DNA of 64,000 nt, taken from Phoronis australis (lineage: Eukaryota; Phoronida; Phoronidae). Below, piece by piece: positions 36,874-47,834 of the stretch; positions within the stretch are counted from its first letter, which is position 1, and each line of letters starts with the position of its first letter. Where the stretch lies: positions 387,189-451,188 of the forward strand of contig NMRA01000049.1 of assembly GCA_002633005.1 (NCBI GenBank), in the 5' to 3' direction. Position numbers and translations under genes: made by a program. The notes beneath the pieces were generated by a model. The model did no database searches, was not told where the DNA came from, and was given only the letters and a program-made list of their open reading frames with translations.

Positions 36874-37205
36874 CATGCAAATTTGATATGCAAATGAGGT
36901 AGTATTTGACTACTGCGCCATCTATACATCGACGGAAAAGCTTAAATACCCGTGACTGCGTGTGGGAAATTGCGATTGCGTGCGCTGAAGTCGATATTTT
37001 CAAAGTACAATTACACCACTGTTTAAGGTTGAAAAGTGAGTTTTTTTGATATCCTTCCATAGAAAAAGCTTTAATCTCTCTGATAAAATCATCTGTTTCC
37101 TTTTAAACGAAACTTAAGTCCTGAAATTGGTCCGGGGAAGGAGGCCAAAAACGGTGGTTTAGCTAGTTGTCCCTTCCTGGTTATCTCTTCCTGATAATAC
37201 ATTAT
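36874..37205 (+). repeat. Dispersed repeat, copy 2 (partner at 6426-6765)
   Basis: Same landmarks as 6426-6765: CATGCAAAT, ATGCAAATGAGGT, GCGCCATCTATACATCG, TTAAATACCCGTGACTGCG, TTTTCAAAGT, GGGGAAGGAGGCC and TTAGCTAGTTG followed by CCCTTCCTGG. The last two can form an imperfect stem of about 11 bp around the intervening loop in this copy. Confidence 0.7.
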
Positions 37206-38279
37206 AATATGATGCAAGCCTTATAGAATACATTTCTTCTCTATGCTGTGACAATTTTATGTGCAGTTGTTAAATTTTATCAATTTACCTGCTGTTTGGT
37301 CTTTATTTTGTCTTGCGTTTTTACTGTTTCTGTTTACTGGTCTTTAAAAAAGTTATGTGTATTCTACATGTAAATATGGGTAATAAGAGGTTTTCATGGA
37401 CTACGAACGGTTATTTTACATCATACGTTTTGTTCCCCTCTGGTTTGTTATTCCAAACAAATGTGAAAAAACAAATTGTTTAGTTCATTTAAAAACGCTC
37501 GAGCCGGAGACGGACTAGGTATAACCAAAATACTACCTGAATAATTTTTGAAAAGACAACAGTCACTTTACCCAGTATAGTAAGCTTTCCTCTAGATTAC
37601 GTCTTTAGTATATCTTTAATTCCAAAAAATAAAGTCAATGTCATAATTTAACGTGTTGTCTAAATTAAAGATGCTATGTCACTTTAAAAACATGAATAGT
37701 TTGTAGCAAGTTTCACCTAGTGACTTCCTGGAGAGCTGTGTGTACAAGTATAATCGAGGAAGTAAACAATATGTAAATAAATTGCGGTTTTAAAGAAAGC
37801 ACCACAACTAACGCACTTAAAAACAAGTGTGAACGTATAAAAACCGTAGTAATTTTTATTTTACACAATCGTTATTTGATAGTGGATTATACTAGTAATG
37901 AAATCTTTGCCTTGTTTCGTTGGGTAGCGAGAATGCTGTAGGGTTTTCAAGGGATTCCCGTGTCGTCCTAAAAAGTGAGTGAGAAGTATGTCTAAATACC
38001 TAGAATTTGCACTACCAGAGACGCAAAATAACATGACGTTGAATGTAGTTCAAGGTGACGGCAAAATAGAATTACAGATCGAATGACCTCGTTGTGGTCA
38101 CCGCAAGGAGTGTCGGCCGAGTAGCCAGACCTCCAATGTTGGTGACCATTGTTGGTTAATCAACTTCATTTGCATATTCACAATCTAATTAGACTATTCA
38201 TCTTTAACATTGAAATTTAATCCTGACAGACAAAATTCCGTAACACTCTAATTCCTAGCGTCTATAACGGTAGATTTCT

Positions 38280-40020
38280 TTCGAAGACTTTATTTCCAAT
38301 CAAAATTACATTTGCTTTAGAAGAATTAATTTTTAAACCAGTAATATGTGTTTAGAAATCTAGTATCTTCGTCGCCTCTGGCAAGGAATCCAGGATCCTA
38401 TCTAAAAATATGTTGTATCGTCGGCATACTTGATGATATTAAAAGCTGTGATGCAGAAGTAAATTAATAATCCATTTAATACATCTCTTTTATCTCCCAA
38501 AATCATTGACAAGATTTTGGCATACGAAATAAAAATATTGGGAGAGAGAGAGAAAGAATCTACCGAATACAATCTCTTTGTAGAGCAAAGGCTTCAGACA
38601 AACTACCATTATTGATTACGTGTGCATTTGGATTATTATAAAATGTGCAAATCCACTATCTGAAAGGCTCTTTAAAATTGAAAAATTTTAAAACTTTGTA
38701 AATGAAATTCCATGATACACTATCACAAGATTTTTGAAAATCAATTTGTAGAAGAAGTCTTGGGATTTTTTTGGTATTCACCATAGCTCATAAATATAGA
38801 TTTTTACATGGCGAAGTCGTGATCCCCCGTTATCTAGAGCCCGAGTGGATTTTGGACAATTATCGCCCGAGGGGTGTTAGCCCCGAGGGTGATGATTCTC
38901 CAAAATGTTTAGGTTTATCATGTTTTCTTATACATGTTACAGTACCACTTCCCTGAGTCAAAAACATTCCAGAATTGATGTATTTTGAATTGATAAGTCG
39001 CTGAATAAAATATTTGCCAAGCCATCCCAAATAAACTCGACTGAAAAAACATCTCAACCGTGCTCTTTTATCATTTTTAATGCTTCTTTAAAATGTAAAA
39101 CATTTCGTCTAGAGTAATACTTCCCCCCAAATCATCAGTCTCACTGTCTGGCAAGACAGGAAAAGAATGTTCTGCTAATATTTGTCAAAACTGGCATCGT
39201 CCTGCTTAGCATATAACGATTAAGTAATTGTCTTGTCTAGTCTCTCCACAAATATTTCATTCTTTCATCTATTGTCAATTGTATTTCATTACTTGGTATG
39301 TTTACCACAGTATCCTGGTTACAAATCAATGGGGAATGTTGTTTTTATCGAGTTTATTTTCCTTTCAATTTGTTCAAACTATTGTTGAACTTCCACAGCC
39401 CCTTTCCCCCAGTAAATTCTCAAAATTTCGTCAGATCGATTACTGTTTTGAATAATTATGTCACTGATACAGTGGCTAAGATTATTAGAGACAAGAAAAG
39501 TATATTCCTTTCTTCCCTGCTTCATTGGGGTCTTACGCCTCCAAGTAAATCGTTTCAGCAAAGGATACGTGTATTTTTCTCTGAGAAGATATTTCAAACA
39601 AAAAAGCTAATTTGTTCAAGTAATAATTATTTCGCTTTAAGGTTGTCCTAAAACTCAACTAAAGTCACCTCAAATCTTGTTACATTCATTATCAAAACCA
39701 TTCATTGTTTTCAAAACGATTGAATTGTCACTACTTGGTCCATAAACATTTACACATGCACTCCTCTCTCAACTGTAATGTCTAAAATTTTGAAGTTACT
39801 TCTATGGTCACTTCAGTACTGATGGATATAATGTTCTACATTTTTATTCAACAAAACAACCACTTCTCTTGAATTGCTCTTGTAAGAACTAAAGTAGTAA
39901 GAAAATCGCCTCTGACATTGAATGTGGTTTCAAGTTCTTTCAGAAAATGAGCATCTGGCAGACAGTAGATATTGAAAGGTTTTTCCTCCAATACTTCAGG
40001 GCGTCTAATCTCTTATTTGG
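38280..40020 (-). mobile_element. L1/Tx1-like LINE ORF2, degenerate, interrupted
   Basis: Minus-strand pieces in the order of an L1-type ORF2: VNVYGPSSDN (about 39760) and RFTWRRKTPMKQGR with SNNLS...SDEIL (39420-39560), from the endonuclease; GLWKFNNSL (39380-39410); GTVTCIRKHDKPKHF (38900-38945), from the reverse transcriptase entry; LLLQIDFQKSCDSVSW (38710-38760), VINNGSLSEAFALQRDC (about 38600), and the catalytic YADDTT (near 38415). Frames change several times and stops are present, so it is dead. A palindromic element splits it at about 38790-38905. Same broad family as the fragment at 1-885. Confidence 0.85.
38780..38905. mobile_element. Palindromic MITE-like insertion in the LINE
   Basis: A 56-bp imperfect hairpin (38850-38905) starts TTTTGGACAATTATCGCCCG and ends with its near complement GATGATTCTCCAAAA around a TGTTA loop, with GC-rich CCCGAGGGG arms. 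It separates DKPKHF from LLLQIDF in the LINE protein, about 50 residues apart in intact families, so it is inserted or replaces LINE sequence there. The outer limits are not certain. Confidence 0.55.
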
Positions 40021-40299
40021 GCTTCCAATTCCAAAAAAAAATCGGCAAAGGGTTTCCATAAAGGTGATAATTCATGGGAAAATACTATTTAATTCTTTTT
40101 AATGTACACTAGACTCATCATTACGACGGTTGCAATACATATATGTTCAACAAAGTACGTGTTTGTACCAGTGTTTATTACATCGAGATTCGTTATATGC
40201 AAAAGTTTTTGAACGAGGTCGAAGTCTTTTTTATATAACTCAATAACTAGTTAAGTTTTGATAAAAATGGCCATTATTTGTATTGTCTCTATTTTTAAG

Positions 40300-40803
40300 G
40301 CACCACATATACGGGACTCCTATTGGTGAGACCAAAAAACTCCCAGAATAGTTTCATGGTCTCCTGTGACAACGGTTGGACAGTTATTCAGCGCAGGTTC
40401 GACGGAAGTTTGGATTTCCACAGAACATGGGTGGACTACAAAGTTGGTTTTGGGGAACTGGACAGCGAGATGTGGCTCGGCAACGACAAAGTATATTACA
40501 TCACTCAGCAGGCTCATTATAAAATAAAGTGTATTATGACGCTTTTTGATGGCGAGCAATTAACATGTGAGCACAATGCTTTTGCAATTGCCAGCGAGGC
40601 CGAGAAGTACAAGATGACTGTGTCAAATGTGTTTCAGGTGAATGGTAAAACAAATTGCATTGAGTACCTCAACGGCAAAATGTTTTCTACCATTGACTCT
40701 AAAAATTCTGGAAGACCTAAAAATTGTCCTAAATCTTCGCTTGGTGGTTGGTGGTTCGACAATTGTGGTGCTGTCACCCTCAATAACTTTTACCCCTTCC
40801 ACG
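40300..40803 (+). CDS. PAN/FReD gene exon 3: fibrinogen-related domain
   Basis: A 504-bp phase 1-1 exon (TTTTTAAG acceptor, GTAAGT donor). The protein runs TTYTGLLLVRPKNSQNSF, MVSCDNGWTVIQRRFDGSLD, FHRTWVDYKVGFGELDSEMW, LGNDKVYYIT, then GGWWFDNCGAVTLNNFYPFHG. These are the hallmarks of the fibrinogen C-terminal domain (WTVIQRR, DGS, WxxYxxGFG, WLGN, GGWWxxNC). The calcium-site segment, usually with D-x-D, reads DSKNSGR, so calcium binding may be weakened. Extra cysteines occur in KIKCIM, LTCEHN and TNCIEY. The last part of the domain (K-x-x-E-M-K-I-R end) must be on a later exon, not found. Ligand recognition role is inferred from ficolin-like relatives. Confidence 0.9.
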
Positions 40804-42520
40804 GTAAGTGTTCGTTGCTTTACATTAGCAGCTGTATGAGGACAAAATTTAAAAGCACATTTATATTACTAAGCCGCTCGGTCATGCAAATAAAGAAAGT
40901 TTGAAGAGTTTCAACTTTGGGAAGAAAAATGGACAGACGCGAGAGGAATTAGCCCCTCTTAAACTATATGTCGATTCACGAAATAAATGATTTATTTATC
41001 TTGCTAAAAACTTTTTTGGATAAATATTTCAGAGACACACATGAAAGCTGCTTTCATTTGGCTTTGGAGCTATTTTTAAGATCTTAAAAGCTTATAATTA
41101 TTACAAGCTGAACTTGCTTAAAGAACACCAGACATACCGAACCCGTCTGCAAATAAGTTATTACAGAAACCATAAGACTCTAGCCCTGGGTACAGTTCAG
41201 TAACGATGGAACCAACGCTAGGACCTCGCTAAAAGCAAAACTGCGCCATATGACGTAAGATGTTGCCGTGTATTTACATATACTGAAGTCTACCCTGGAA
41301 TGCTAACTCCAGAATCTGACCAATGCGTTCTGATTAGAGCTTGCGACCCCGAGACTAATCGCGAGAGTTTGCACTATATATTTCGGTCTGTCTGATCGAT
41401 TGTTGTAGTTATCAAATCAAGACTAATTTCATTACTTCGTTTTCATTTTGACAAATTTTCATCAAGCGAGAATCTTGAGCTACGGTTTTAGACAACCAGG
41501 AATTTCCCGGCGAAGTTAGTAAACACACCTGACCATTACATTGGTCATTCTCTATACGCACCAAACCGTGGCCCAGGCCCGAAACAATCTGGCCTCTGAT
41601 ATCTTTCATCTCCAATCTTAAAACCAATTTCGATAACCTCTCAAAATGTATTCTAGGAGGAATTCACAAATTATTTTTGGATGATAAAACCGTGTCACTG
41701 TGTTTTGTGGAAAGAAGGCGCGTGACTTTTGATTTCTTACGTTTGTTCTGCAATTTTAAATGAAAAGTTTAGGCCCTACCAAAAGGTTTGTTTACATGAC
41801 TTCCAAAAAACCACTCATATTGCTGTATCTAATTGTTTGAGTGTGTATTTGTTTGCATAAATTATTGTAATTGTTCCTATAGTAATACATCTGTGCAACA
41901 CTTACCTGTTGCCGTGATAATTTCTTGTCAATTCGACATCTGAGTTGCGAATATTAGCTGCAGTATTTTCCTATACCCGAGAAATAAAATTTTAAAAAGG
42001 GTTATCTTGTAAAAATGCAACCCAATACTTTGTGTTGCTGACAGCATAAAATGTACTTGCCAATTGTCCCACATTCAGAAATTTGTCCCACCAACCCGCT
42101 ACACCATCAAAATCTTCCGCTTTTTGACACACGGCGACACTGACATGTTATCATGTAGTTCTGTAATTTCTCACACGACATAGCACTATACTCACGTTCG
42201 ACTACAACGTAACGTAACTATCATAACAATGTGTTCCAGTGTCTTGTTGTTTACGGTAACACGCACTACGTGTATCGGACCACTATTTTTACTTTTTGAT
42301 GAATTGATTTTATGGACAAACTACTACAAAAAGTCTGCAACCTTTGCACTGATCTATAAGCAGTACATTTCAAGCCTGCGCAATAGATGTTTGCTCGAGA
42401 AACATTCATCTCCAAATTTCTGATTGGTAGTTTCAGTAATTAATTTATCACGTAGTTTTGTAAGTGTCTCACTACAACCTGAATTTTTACTAAAGATTTT
42501 ATGAAACGCCATCAACAGTC
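40804..42520. other. No gene recognised; MITE fragment
   Basis: I looked for the terminal fibrinogen-domain exon here and downstream and did not find it. A 21-bp piece at 41214-41234 equals 27550-27570 and lies after GTTCAGTAACG, so a fragment of that MITE family is present at about 41190-41250. Confidence 0.5.
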
Positions 42521-42524
42521 CAAA

Positions 42525-42566
42525 AATATATATATAGGATATACCACTCAAAAGAATGACGTCAGT

Positions 42567-42626
<60 letters not shown>

Positions 42627-42740
42627 ATATATATACTAAGAGAACTATACAGATCCGGGGCATTTTTATATATGAGACCTTTACTGTGGGGTTGCAAAAA
42701 ATTNTATAGGATATACCACTCAAAAGAATGACGTCAGTGG

Positions 42741-42832
<92 letters not shown>

Positions 42833-42835
42833 TGA
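42525..42835. repeat. TA microsatellite with duplicated hairpin units
   Basis: Long (TA)n runs alternate with a unit that occurs twice (42533 and 42705 on): TATAGGATATACCACTC, then AAAAGAATGACGTCAGTGG. ACCACT and AGTGGT form a hairpin with a TGACGTCA (CRE-like) site in its right half. An N at 42704 marks the join just before the second unit. Confidence 0.85.
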
Positions 42836-43412
42836 GTTCTGAAATTGGATTGGATTTTCTGGTATTAAAATAGTAAAAACATGTAACGAAATGAAACCAC
42901 TTCCATGCTGTTATGACATGTGCGCAACCTCTCAGTTGATTGTAGAACATGGAAATTGGCCAATAGGTGACGCAATGGCATCCAAAGAGCGCATCGCAAT
43001 TTTAGCAGCAGAATAACTGAAGAACGCCAATTTTCCAACACCCGGGTAAATAATTTAGTTTACTCGAGGAAGAGTAAATTTTTTAATGAGGCATCATTAA
43101 TTTTGGCGGCGACAGGCCCGATGAATTATATAGTTACGCGACAAGAAGCCGGAGGGAGTGAAATTAAGCCGAGGGAGTAACGTCACCCAGGCCGTTGAGC
43201 CGACGGACTGATGTCACCAAGGACAGTACGAAACTGGCCACCCTCCCTCCGCGTCTGCGAAAAAACGGCCCTCGAGAAAAAAATAGAACACCTCGAATCC
43301 AAATAGGGGGCCGGTGCAATACCGGGGACCAAGGGGGTGCCGAAACGGGCGCAACGAAGGTCTGTAGTGGAGCAGGGGAGACGGAGTTTGTGCACACGAT
43401 GCTTTTTATATA

Positions 43413-43457
43413 ATACATACATACATACATACATACATACATACATACATACATACA
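43413..43457 (+). repeat. (ATAC)n microsatellite
   Basis: About eleven ATAC units in a row. The minus strand reads as repeated VCMY in overlapping ORFs, which are artefacts of the repeat. Confidence 0.95.
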
Positions 43458-44049
43458 CATATGCAGAATTGATTGAACACACGACACTTTTCATTGTTGA
43501 CAGTCTTTATTCCATTTCGTTCATATCTTTGGAATAAAACTCTACTCTCAACGGAACATAGATGAAGTAACTGACCCAGCGACATAATTAAAAGGTACAC
43601 GATTTTCCGAAACATCCTTGTTTCATGCTCAAGTGAGTATAAAATGACACAGTTAAGCCACCGCAGAGCATAACCTGATGCCACACACAGTGGGACACGG
43701 CGGGTTTGAAATACTGCAATGAATGACTAATGAAGGGGGAGGGGTACCAGGAAAGTCACGCAAACAAGAGTAACGTGCGGCGCGACCCTGTTGGCTTCTT
43801 AGTGTATTATGAATTTGAAAGATGAAAACTGAAATACCAGCATCTTTAAATGAAACCTAAGAGCGGCCAGTAGTTTCCAAAAAACTGGACAACGAAGTTA
43901 TGACCAAAACTCCAACTAAATATCCTGTTTTTACTGACACCACTGAATCATGCTTTGGCTGACAAAACCGCTGACACGTGTGTTTTTATTACCTCGGTTT
44001 CTACAACATCACATCAATAAGAATTGGTTAAATCAGTAAAACAATCCAA

Positions 44050-45480
44050 TAGATTGCACAAGCTTCCGAAGAAGCTGATATCTGAAGTCTTCCTCGACAA
44101 CACTGTCAACTTCACTCTCTTCATAATTCGACAACTTCCCAGGACGGTTCAAGGCAACCAAACGCAAAAAGAAACCTTTAACCTGGTGTGATGTCAGCCA
44201 GTCTTCCTCCCTTCTTCATCGCCTGTGCAGTTCTTGCGGGGTCTGATTTGTTGTTCTCCTCTCTGGAAAACGACGGTAAGGTAGTTTGTGACACTCTCGG
44301 AGAAACGTACTCTTTTTGCAAAACTTCGCATTGCCCAGCCACTACATTCTGAGTGATCCATTGATTTTAGCTGAGATGGCTCATTTGACCTAAGCCATGT
44401 AATTTCTAAAACCACCCTAAGTACATTTCTTCCAACCTGAACAAACTCTGATTTATTTTTACCAGTCGAGCGGATTGCTTTGGACATCAAGAGGATATCC
44501 AGGTACTATATCTGAACGGCACTGGTCGGATATAGCGGACCCTGATTTAGAGAACCAGTAAATCACTGAATAACGAGCCCGTTATTTAGTGGATGAAACT
44601 GGTTTTCTAAATCAGTACAATAAATATTTCAGGTAAGTTAAAGCCCGACCACAAGACCATGGCCTATATGTTACCTAGCCACAACTGGGGCTTAAATTAA
44701 TCCCAATCTCAAAAATGTACAAAATAAGCAACACATACTCCAATACAACAAAAAAATCTGGCCAACCTTCTCATTCTCTATTAATTCACTAGTAAACAAC
44801 AGCTCTTTTCGCCAGAAAATTGAGTTATAAATTAAGCTGAAAACTAATGTACTTACAGAGGTGTTTGTCATTGAGAAGCAAAATGATTCTGATAGCTTGG
44901 GTTTATCAAAGTTTCAGCCCTCCATTCAGACTCTGAATGATCCATCAGTTTCATTTTGGCTCTCTCCAAATCACAGGCTAACCTTTCATAAAATGTTTCA
45001 TTCTGATCAACCTTAGTAAAAATATGAAAAACAGGTTTTGACTAATTGTCCTTTCTACACGTGATGTCCCAGTACTTGCTTTGTGCTCTTCACGCAAAGG
45101 AACATTATCACGTCTATGGGCGAAAAACACATTTTGGATGGGATAGTTATGAGATTTGACCACAGCTATAAAACAGCAAAACCCATTGTGTTTTTTGTGA
45201 TTTCATTACAAATCGTCAATTTTTGCCGTTGACTGCAAATCGTTCGCAGAAATAAAGGCCGGCGTCTTTACCACTTTACGCTTCTTCGGCAGAGTGTTTG
45301 GCTGCTACTGTGGGACTATAGCCTGTCTTACTGCAAATTGCCGTAAAATTCTCTCCGAAAAAGCTTCTTTAAGAAGGTGGTTCAGCATAGCAGTGATCCA
45401 AAGAAAACGAGAACATCTGATGTGATGACAGAGAATACTTAGCTTTAATTGTAGGTTGTTTCGAAAACTGTATTTTCCCC
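44050..45480 (-). pseudogene. Frameshifted pseudogene of a multi-copy unnamed family
   Basis: Minus-strand coding-like pieces from 5' to 3': KKRKVVKTPAFISAND (about 45250), NVFFAHRRDNVPLREEHKAS (about 45090), FYERLACDLERAKMKLMDHS (about 44970), SECSGWAMRSFAKRVRFSES (44320 region), VTNYLTVVFQRGEQ, DPARTAQAMKKGGR in another frame, and REEDWLTSHQVKGFFLRLVALNR (about 44190) in a third. The run GWA...RF...YL...F..GE...DP...A..M followed by EDWLT..QV..FF is one I associate with multi-copy predicted proteins of cnidarians and other invertebrates; no function is known to me. At least two frameshifts break it. Confidence 0.55.
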
Positions 45481-45514
45481 GTTTCATCCATCACGTGCAA
45501 ACATTGTCATAGCT

Positions 45515-45585
45515 AAAAGTAAGCCCATTCTACTGGATGTCCAAAGGTCAAAAAGTAAGCCCATTCTACTGAGTGTCCAAAGGTC
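45515..45585 (+). repeat. 36-bp tandem duplication
   Basis: AAAAGTAAGCCCATTCTACT, then GGATGTCCAAAGGTC, repeated at 45551 with one base change (GGATG to GAGTG). Confidence 0.85.
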
Positions 45586-45858
45586 TAAGTAAGTGGCAGC
45601 CTAGTGTGCATTTTGCATTGAAAAGACGTGGTGTGCCAAATGCAAAATTGAAACAAGTTATGATCAGGATTTCTTTTCAACGAACAGGGGGCGTGGCCCC
45701 GTTGTGACACGTCAGCTGATCTGCTATTTGTCACCGGTGTTCTTACCACTTTCAAAGTCGACTTGATCTAAGTGGCGTACAATTCTACTATATGTACCGT
45801 TCGATTCATTATACCTTTCACAGTATATGCACGAGAAAAACAGAAAGTCTTTAAAACA

Positions 45859-45864
45859 TTTATT
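45859..45864 (-). terminator. Candidate polyadenylation signal
   Basis: AATAAA on the minus strand, 57 bp beyond the stop at 45921. Fits the unrecognised acidic-protein gene, but the sequence is common in AT-rich DNA. Confidence 0.4.
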
Positions 45865-45920
45865 AGTCACACCAGGAAGTACACATAATGTTGTGACAAA
45901 ATGTTTTAAACATATAATTA

Positions 45921-46987
45921 TTAAGTGTAATAAAAATATTTATACGAAGAAAACGAGTTCAGTTTATCTGCTACAACAGCAGAACAAACTGCGCCAGCGA
46001 AATGGTCTTCGCGTAGGATTCTTGGGCACTTCAATGTCAGATGAATCTCTTTTACCCCGAAATACTTTCTGATTCTGTTGAATATCTTTCTTTCTCTAAC
46101 TTTTACAGCATCGTCTCCTAGCTCATGGCCAGCGTCACAAGAGCCTACTTCTTCCGGAACGCTTGGGATTTGGGAGAGAATCAATTCTGTCCCAACCTCG
46201 TCGCCATCTACAAAATTCACGCCTTCTCTATCGTCGTTGCCATGGGCAAACACGAGTTCTTTTGAAGCTGTATGACTGTCAGTATACAGTGCACCGTCAA
46301 CAACACTGGAACCATCATTAGGTATCAGATCTGTTTCATCTGTGCGACTATCATCAAACATGAGCTCTCTCCTCCCGTTGTGGTAACCGGCGTCCTCCAG
46401 TCTTTCATCAAAGTATTTGCCAGCAGCGTACCTTAACTCCTCTTCAACCGTTTGGACACGTGTTACCCGAAACGTCGACGTTATAACCAACACATCGTCA
46501 TCGTCTGCGCCACAGTCTCTAAATTCATACTTGACTTGGCACCTATCATTGGAATGATACTTTGTGACTTCAAACTTTTCTTCGGTACGATCGGTCGAAT
46601 GACATTTCTTTACCATGTACCGAACCAAGCTGCTGCTGGTTTCATAATGGCTCTCTACAATTGTATACTCCACCCTGTGGCCGACTGTCAGATCAAACTT
46701 TTTTATTCTGTACAGAACCAGTTCTTCAGTTTCATAGCAAAGCTGTATTTCGTACTCTAATTCGTGGGCAGTAAACGTATTAATAGTCTTTACAATACCA
46801 CCGCTGATTCGACCATTAGGCGCAAAATACCTCACCACTTTAAGTTTGCCGCCATCGGTTGTATCACATATTTCTACTTTGTACTCGCTCCTAACAACAA
46901 CATATGTGTCCAAAACCCGGCTGTAGAAATCTGCCAAACTACACCCGTCGTCGTCACACTGCTCGATGTGAGAACCATATGCATCAC
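45921..46987 (-). CDS. Acidic protein with internal repeats, unrecognised (5' end in assembly gap)
   Basis: Over 350 codons are open from the N gap at 46988 to the stop at 45921, far longer than chance here; no ATG starts it, so the 5' part lies in the gap or beyond. From the gap: DAYGSHIEQCDDDGCSLADF, then about four imperfect repeats of about 29 residues of the form E-[YF]-x-[VI]-x(n)-[VL]-x-Y (EYKVEICDTTDGGKLKVVRY; EYEIQLCYETEELVLYRI; EYTIVESHYETSSSLVRYMV; KFEVTKYHSNDRCQVKYEF). An acidic tail follows with two related segments (ELMFDDSRTDETDLI; ELVFAHGNDDREGV). A possible donor GTAAAA after KYFG would shorten the end. An AATAAA lies at 45859-45864, 57 bp past the stop. Family and function unknown. 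Confidence 0.6.
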
Positions 46988-47374
46988 NNNNNNNNNNNNN
47001 NNNNNNNNNNNNNNNNNNNNNNNNNNNNNNNNNNNNNNNNNNNNNNNNNNNNNNNNNNNNNNNNNNNNNNNNNNNNNNNNNNNNNNNNNNNNNNNNNNNN
47101 NNNNNNNNNNNNNNNNNNNNNNNNNNNNNNNNNNNNNNNNNNNNNNNNNNNNNNNNNNNNNNNNNNNNNNNNNNNNNNNNNNNNNNNNNNNNNNNNNNNN
47201 NNNNNNNNNNNNNNNNNNNNNNNNNNNNNNNNNNNNNNNNNNNNNNNNNNNNNNNNNNNNNNNNNNNNNNNNNNNNNNNNNNNNNNNNNNNNNNNNNNNN
47301 NNNNNNNNNNNNNNNNNNNNNNNNNNNNNNNNNNNNNNNNNNNNNNNNNNNNNNNNNNNNNNNNNNNNNNNNNN
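46988..47374. other. Assembly gap (387 N)
   Basis: Run of N. It lies between the 5' open end of the acidic-protein exon and the left arm of the Penelope-like inverted repeat, whose outer end may be hidden here. Confidence 1.
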
Positions 47375-47834
47375 TTTAAAACTTGACATGTTTCGGTGTC
47401 ATTTATTAAACACCATCCTCAGAAGTCATAATACAGTGGCCACCTAGCTAGGCCCAGCAACAAGTAATGAAGCACAGATACAGTCAGTTACAGGGAGTGA
47501 CAATGAACTATACCAACAATGACAACCTGTGGTGTGTCAGTTGCCTATTGAGATTGGGTTTGCACCAACAATGACTTTGCAATAATAGACCAGGCAGTAA
47601 CAACAAAGGAGCTTAAAATTCGTGAGGCTTTACATATCAGTTGGTGCAAACCCAATCTCAATAGGCAACTGACACACCACAGGTTGTCATTGTTGGTCTA
47701 GTTCATTGTCACTCCCTGTAACTGACTGTATCTGTGCTTCATTACTTGTTGCTGGGCCTAGCTAGGTGGCCACTGTATTATGACTTCTGAGGATGGTGTT
47801 TAATAAATGACACCGAAACATGTCAAGTTTTAAA
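47375..47834 (+). mobile_element. Penelope-like retroelement end, 195-bp inverted repeat
   Basis: Two arms (47375-47569 and 47640-47834) are inverted copies with one mismatch seen, enclosing 70 bp. Across the spacer into the right arm, from about 47567 to the stop at 47699-47701, the plus strand codes NNDFAIIDQAVTTKEL, KIREALHISWCKPNLNRQLT, HHRLSLLV. This is the end of a GIY-YIG endonuclease of Penelope-like elements (KIREAxxI...PxLN). After the stop comes a 3' tail with CTTCTGAGGATGGTGTT and GACACCGAAACATGTCAAG, a pattern common at PLE ends. The left arm is a second, truncated, inverted copy of that end, a configuration known for Penelope elements. Near-identity implies recent insertion. Confidence 0.85.

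Larger units (their letters stand above)
30855..40299 (+). other. Intron 2 of the PAN/FReD gene (9.4 kb)
   Basis: Runs from GTAGGC to TTTTTAAG. It contains a minisatellite (31382-31482), a 24-bp tandem repeat (35726-35781), a dispersed repeat (36874-37205) and a minus-strand LINE (38280-40020). Between them no gene is recognised; the ORFs at 32300-32960, 33883-34795 and 35508-36487 have no family-like content, except that the first includes a cysteine-rich minus-strand stretch (see findings). Confidence 0.65.

Noticed and set aside
43164-43684. ORFs rich in VCMY
   Set aside because: Artefacts of the ATAC microsatellite; the GC-rich flank at 43195-43400 has no recognised coding content.
46764-47447. 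Long ORFs across the N gap
   Set aside because: Created by translating N; no evidence of continuity.
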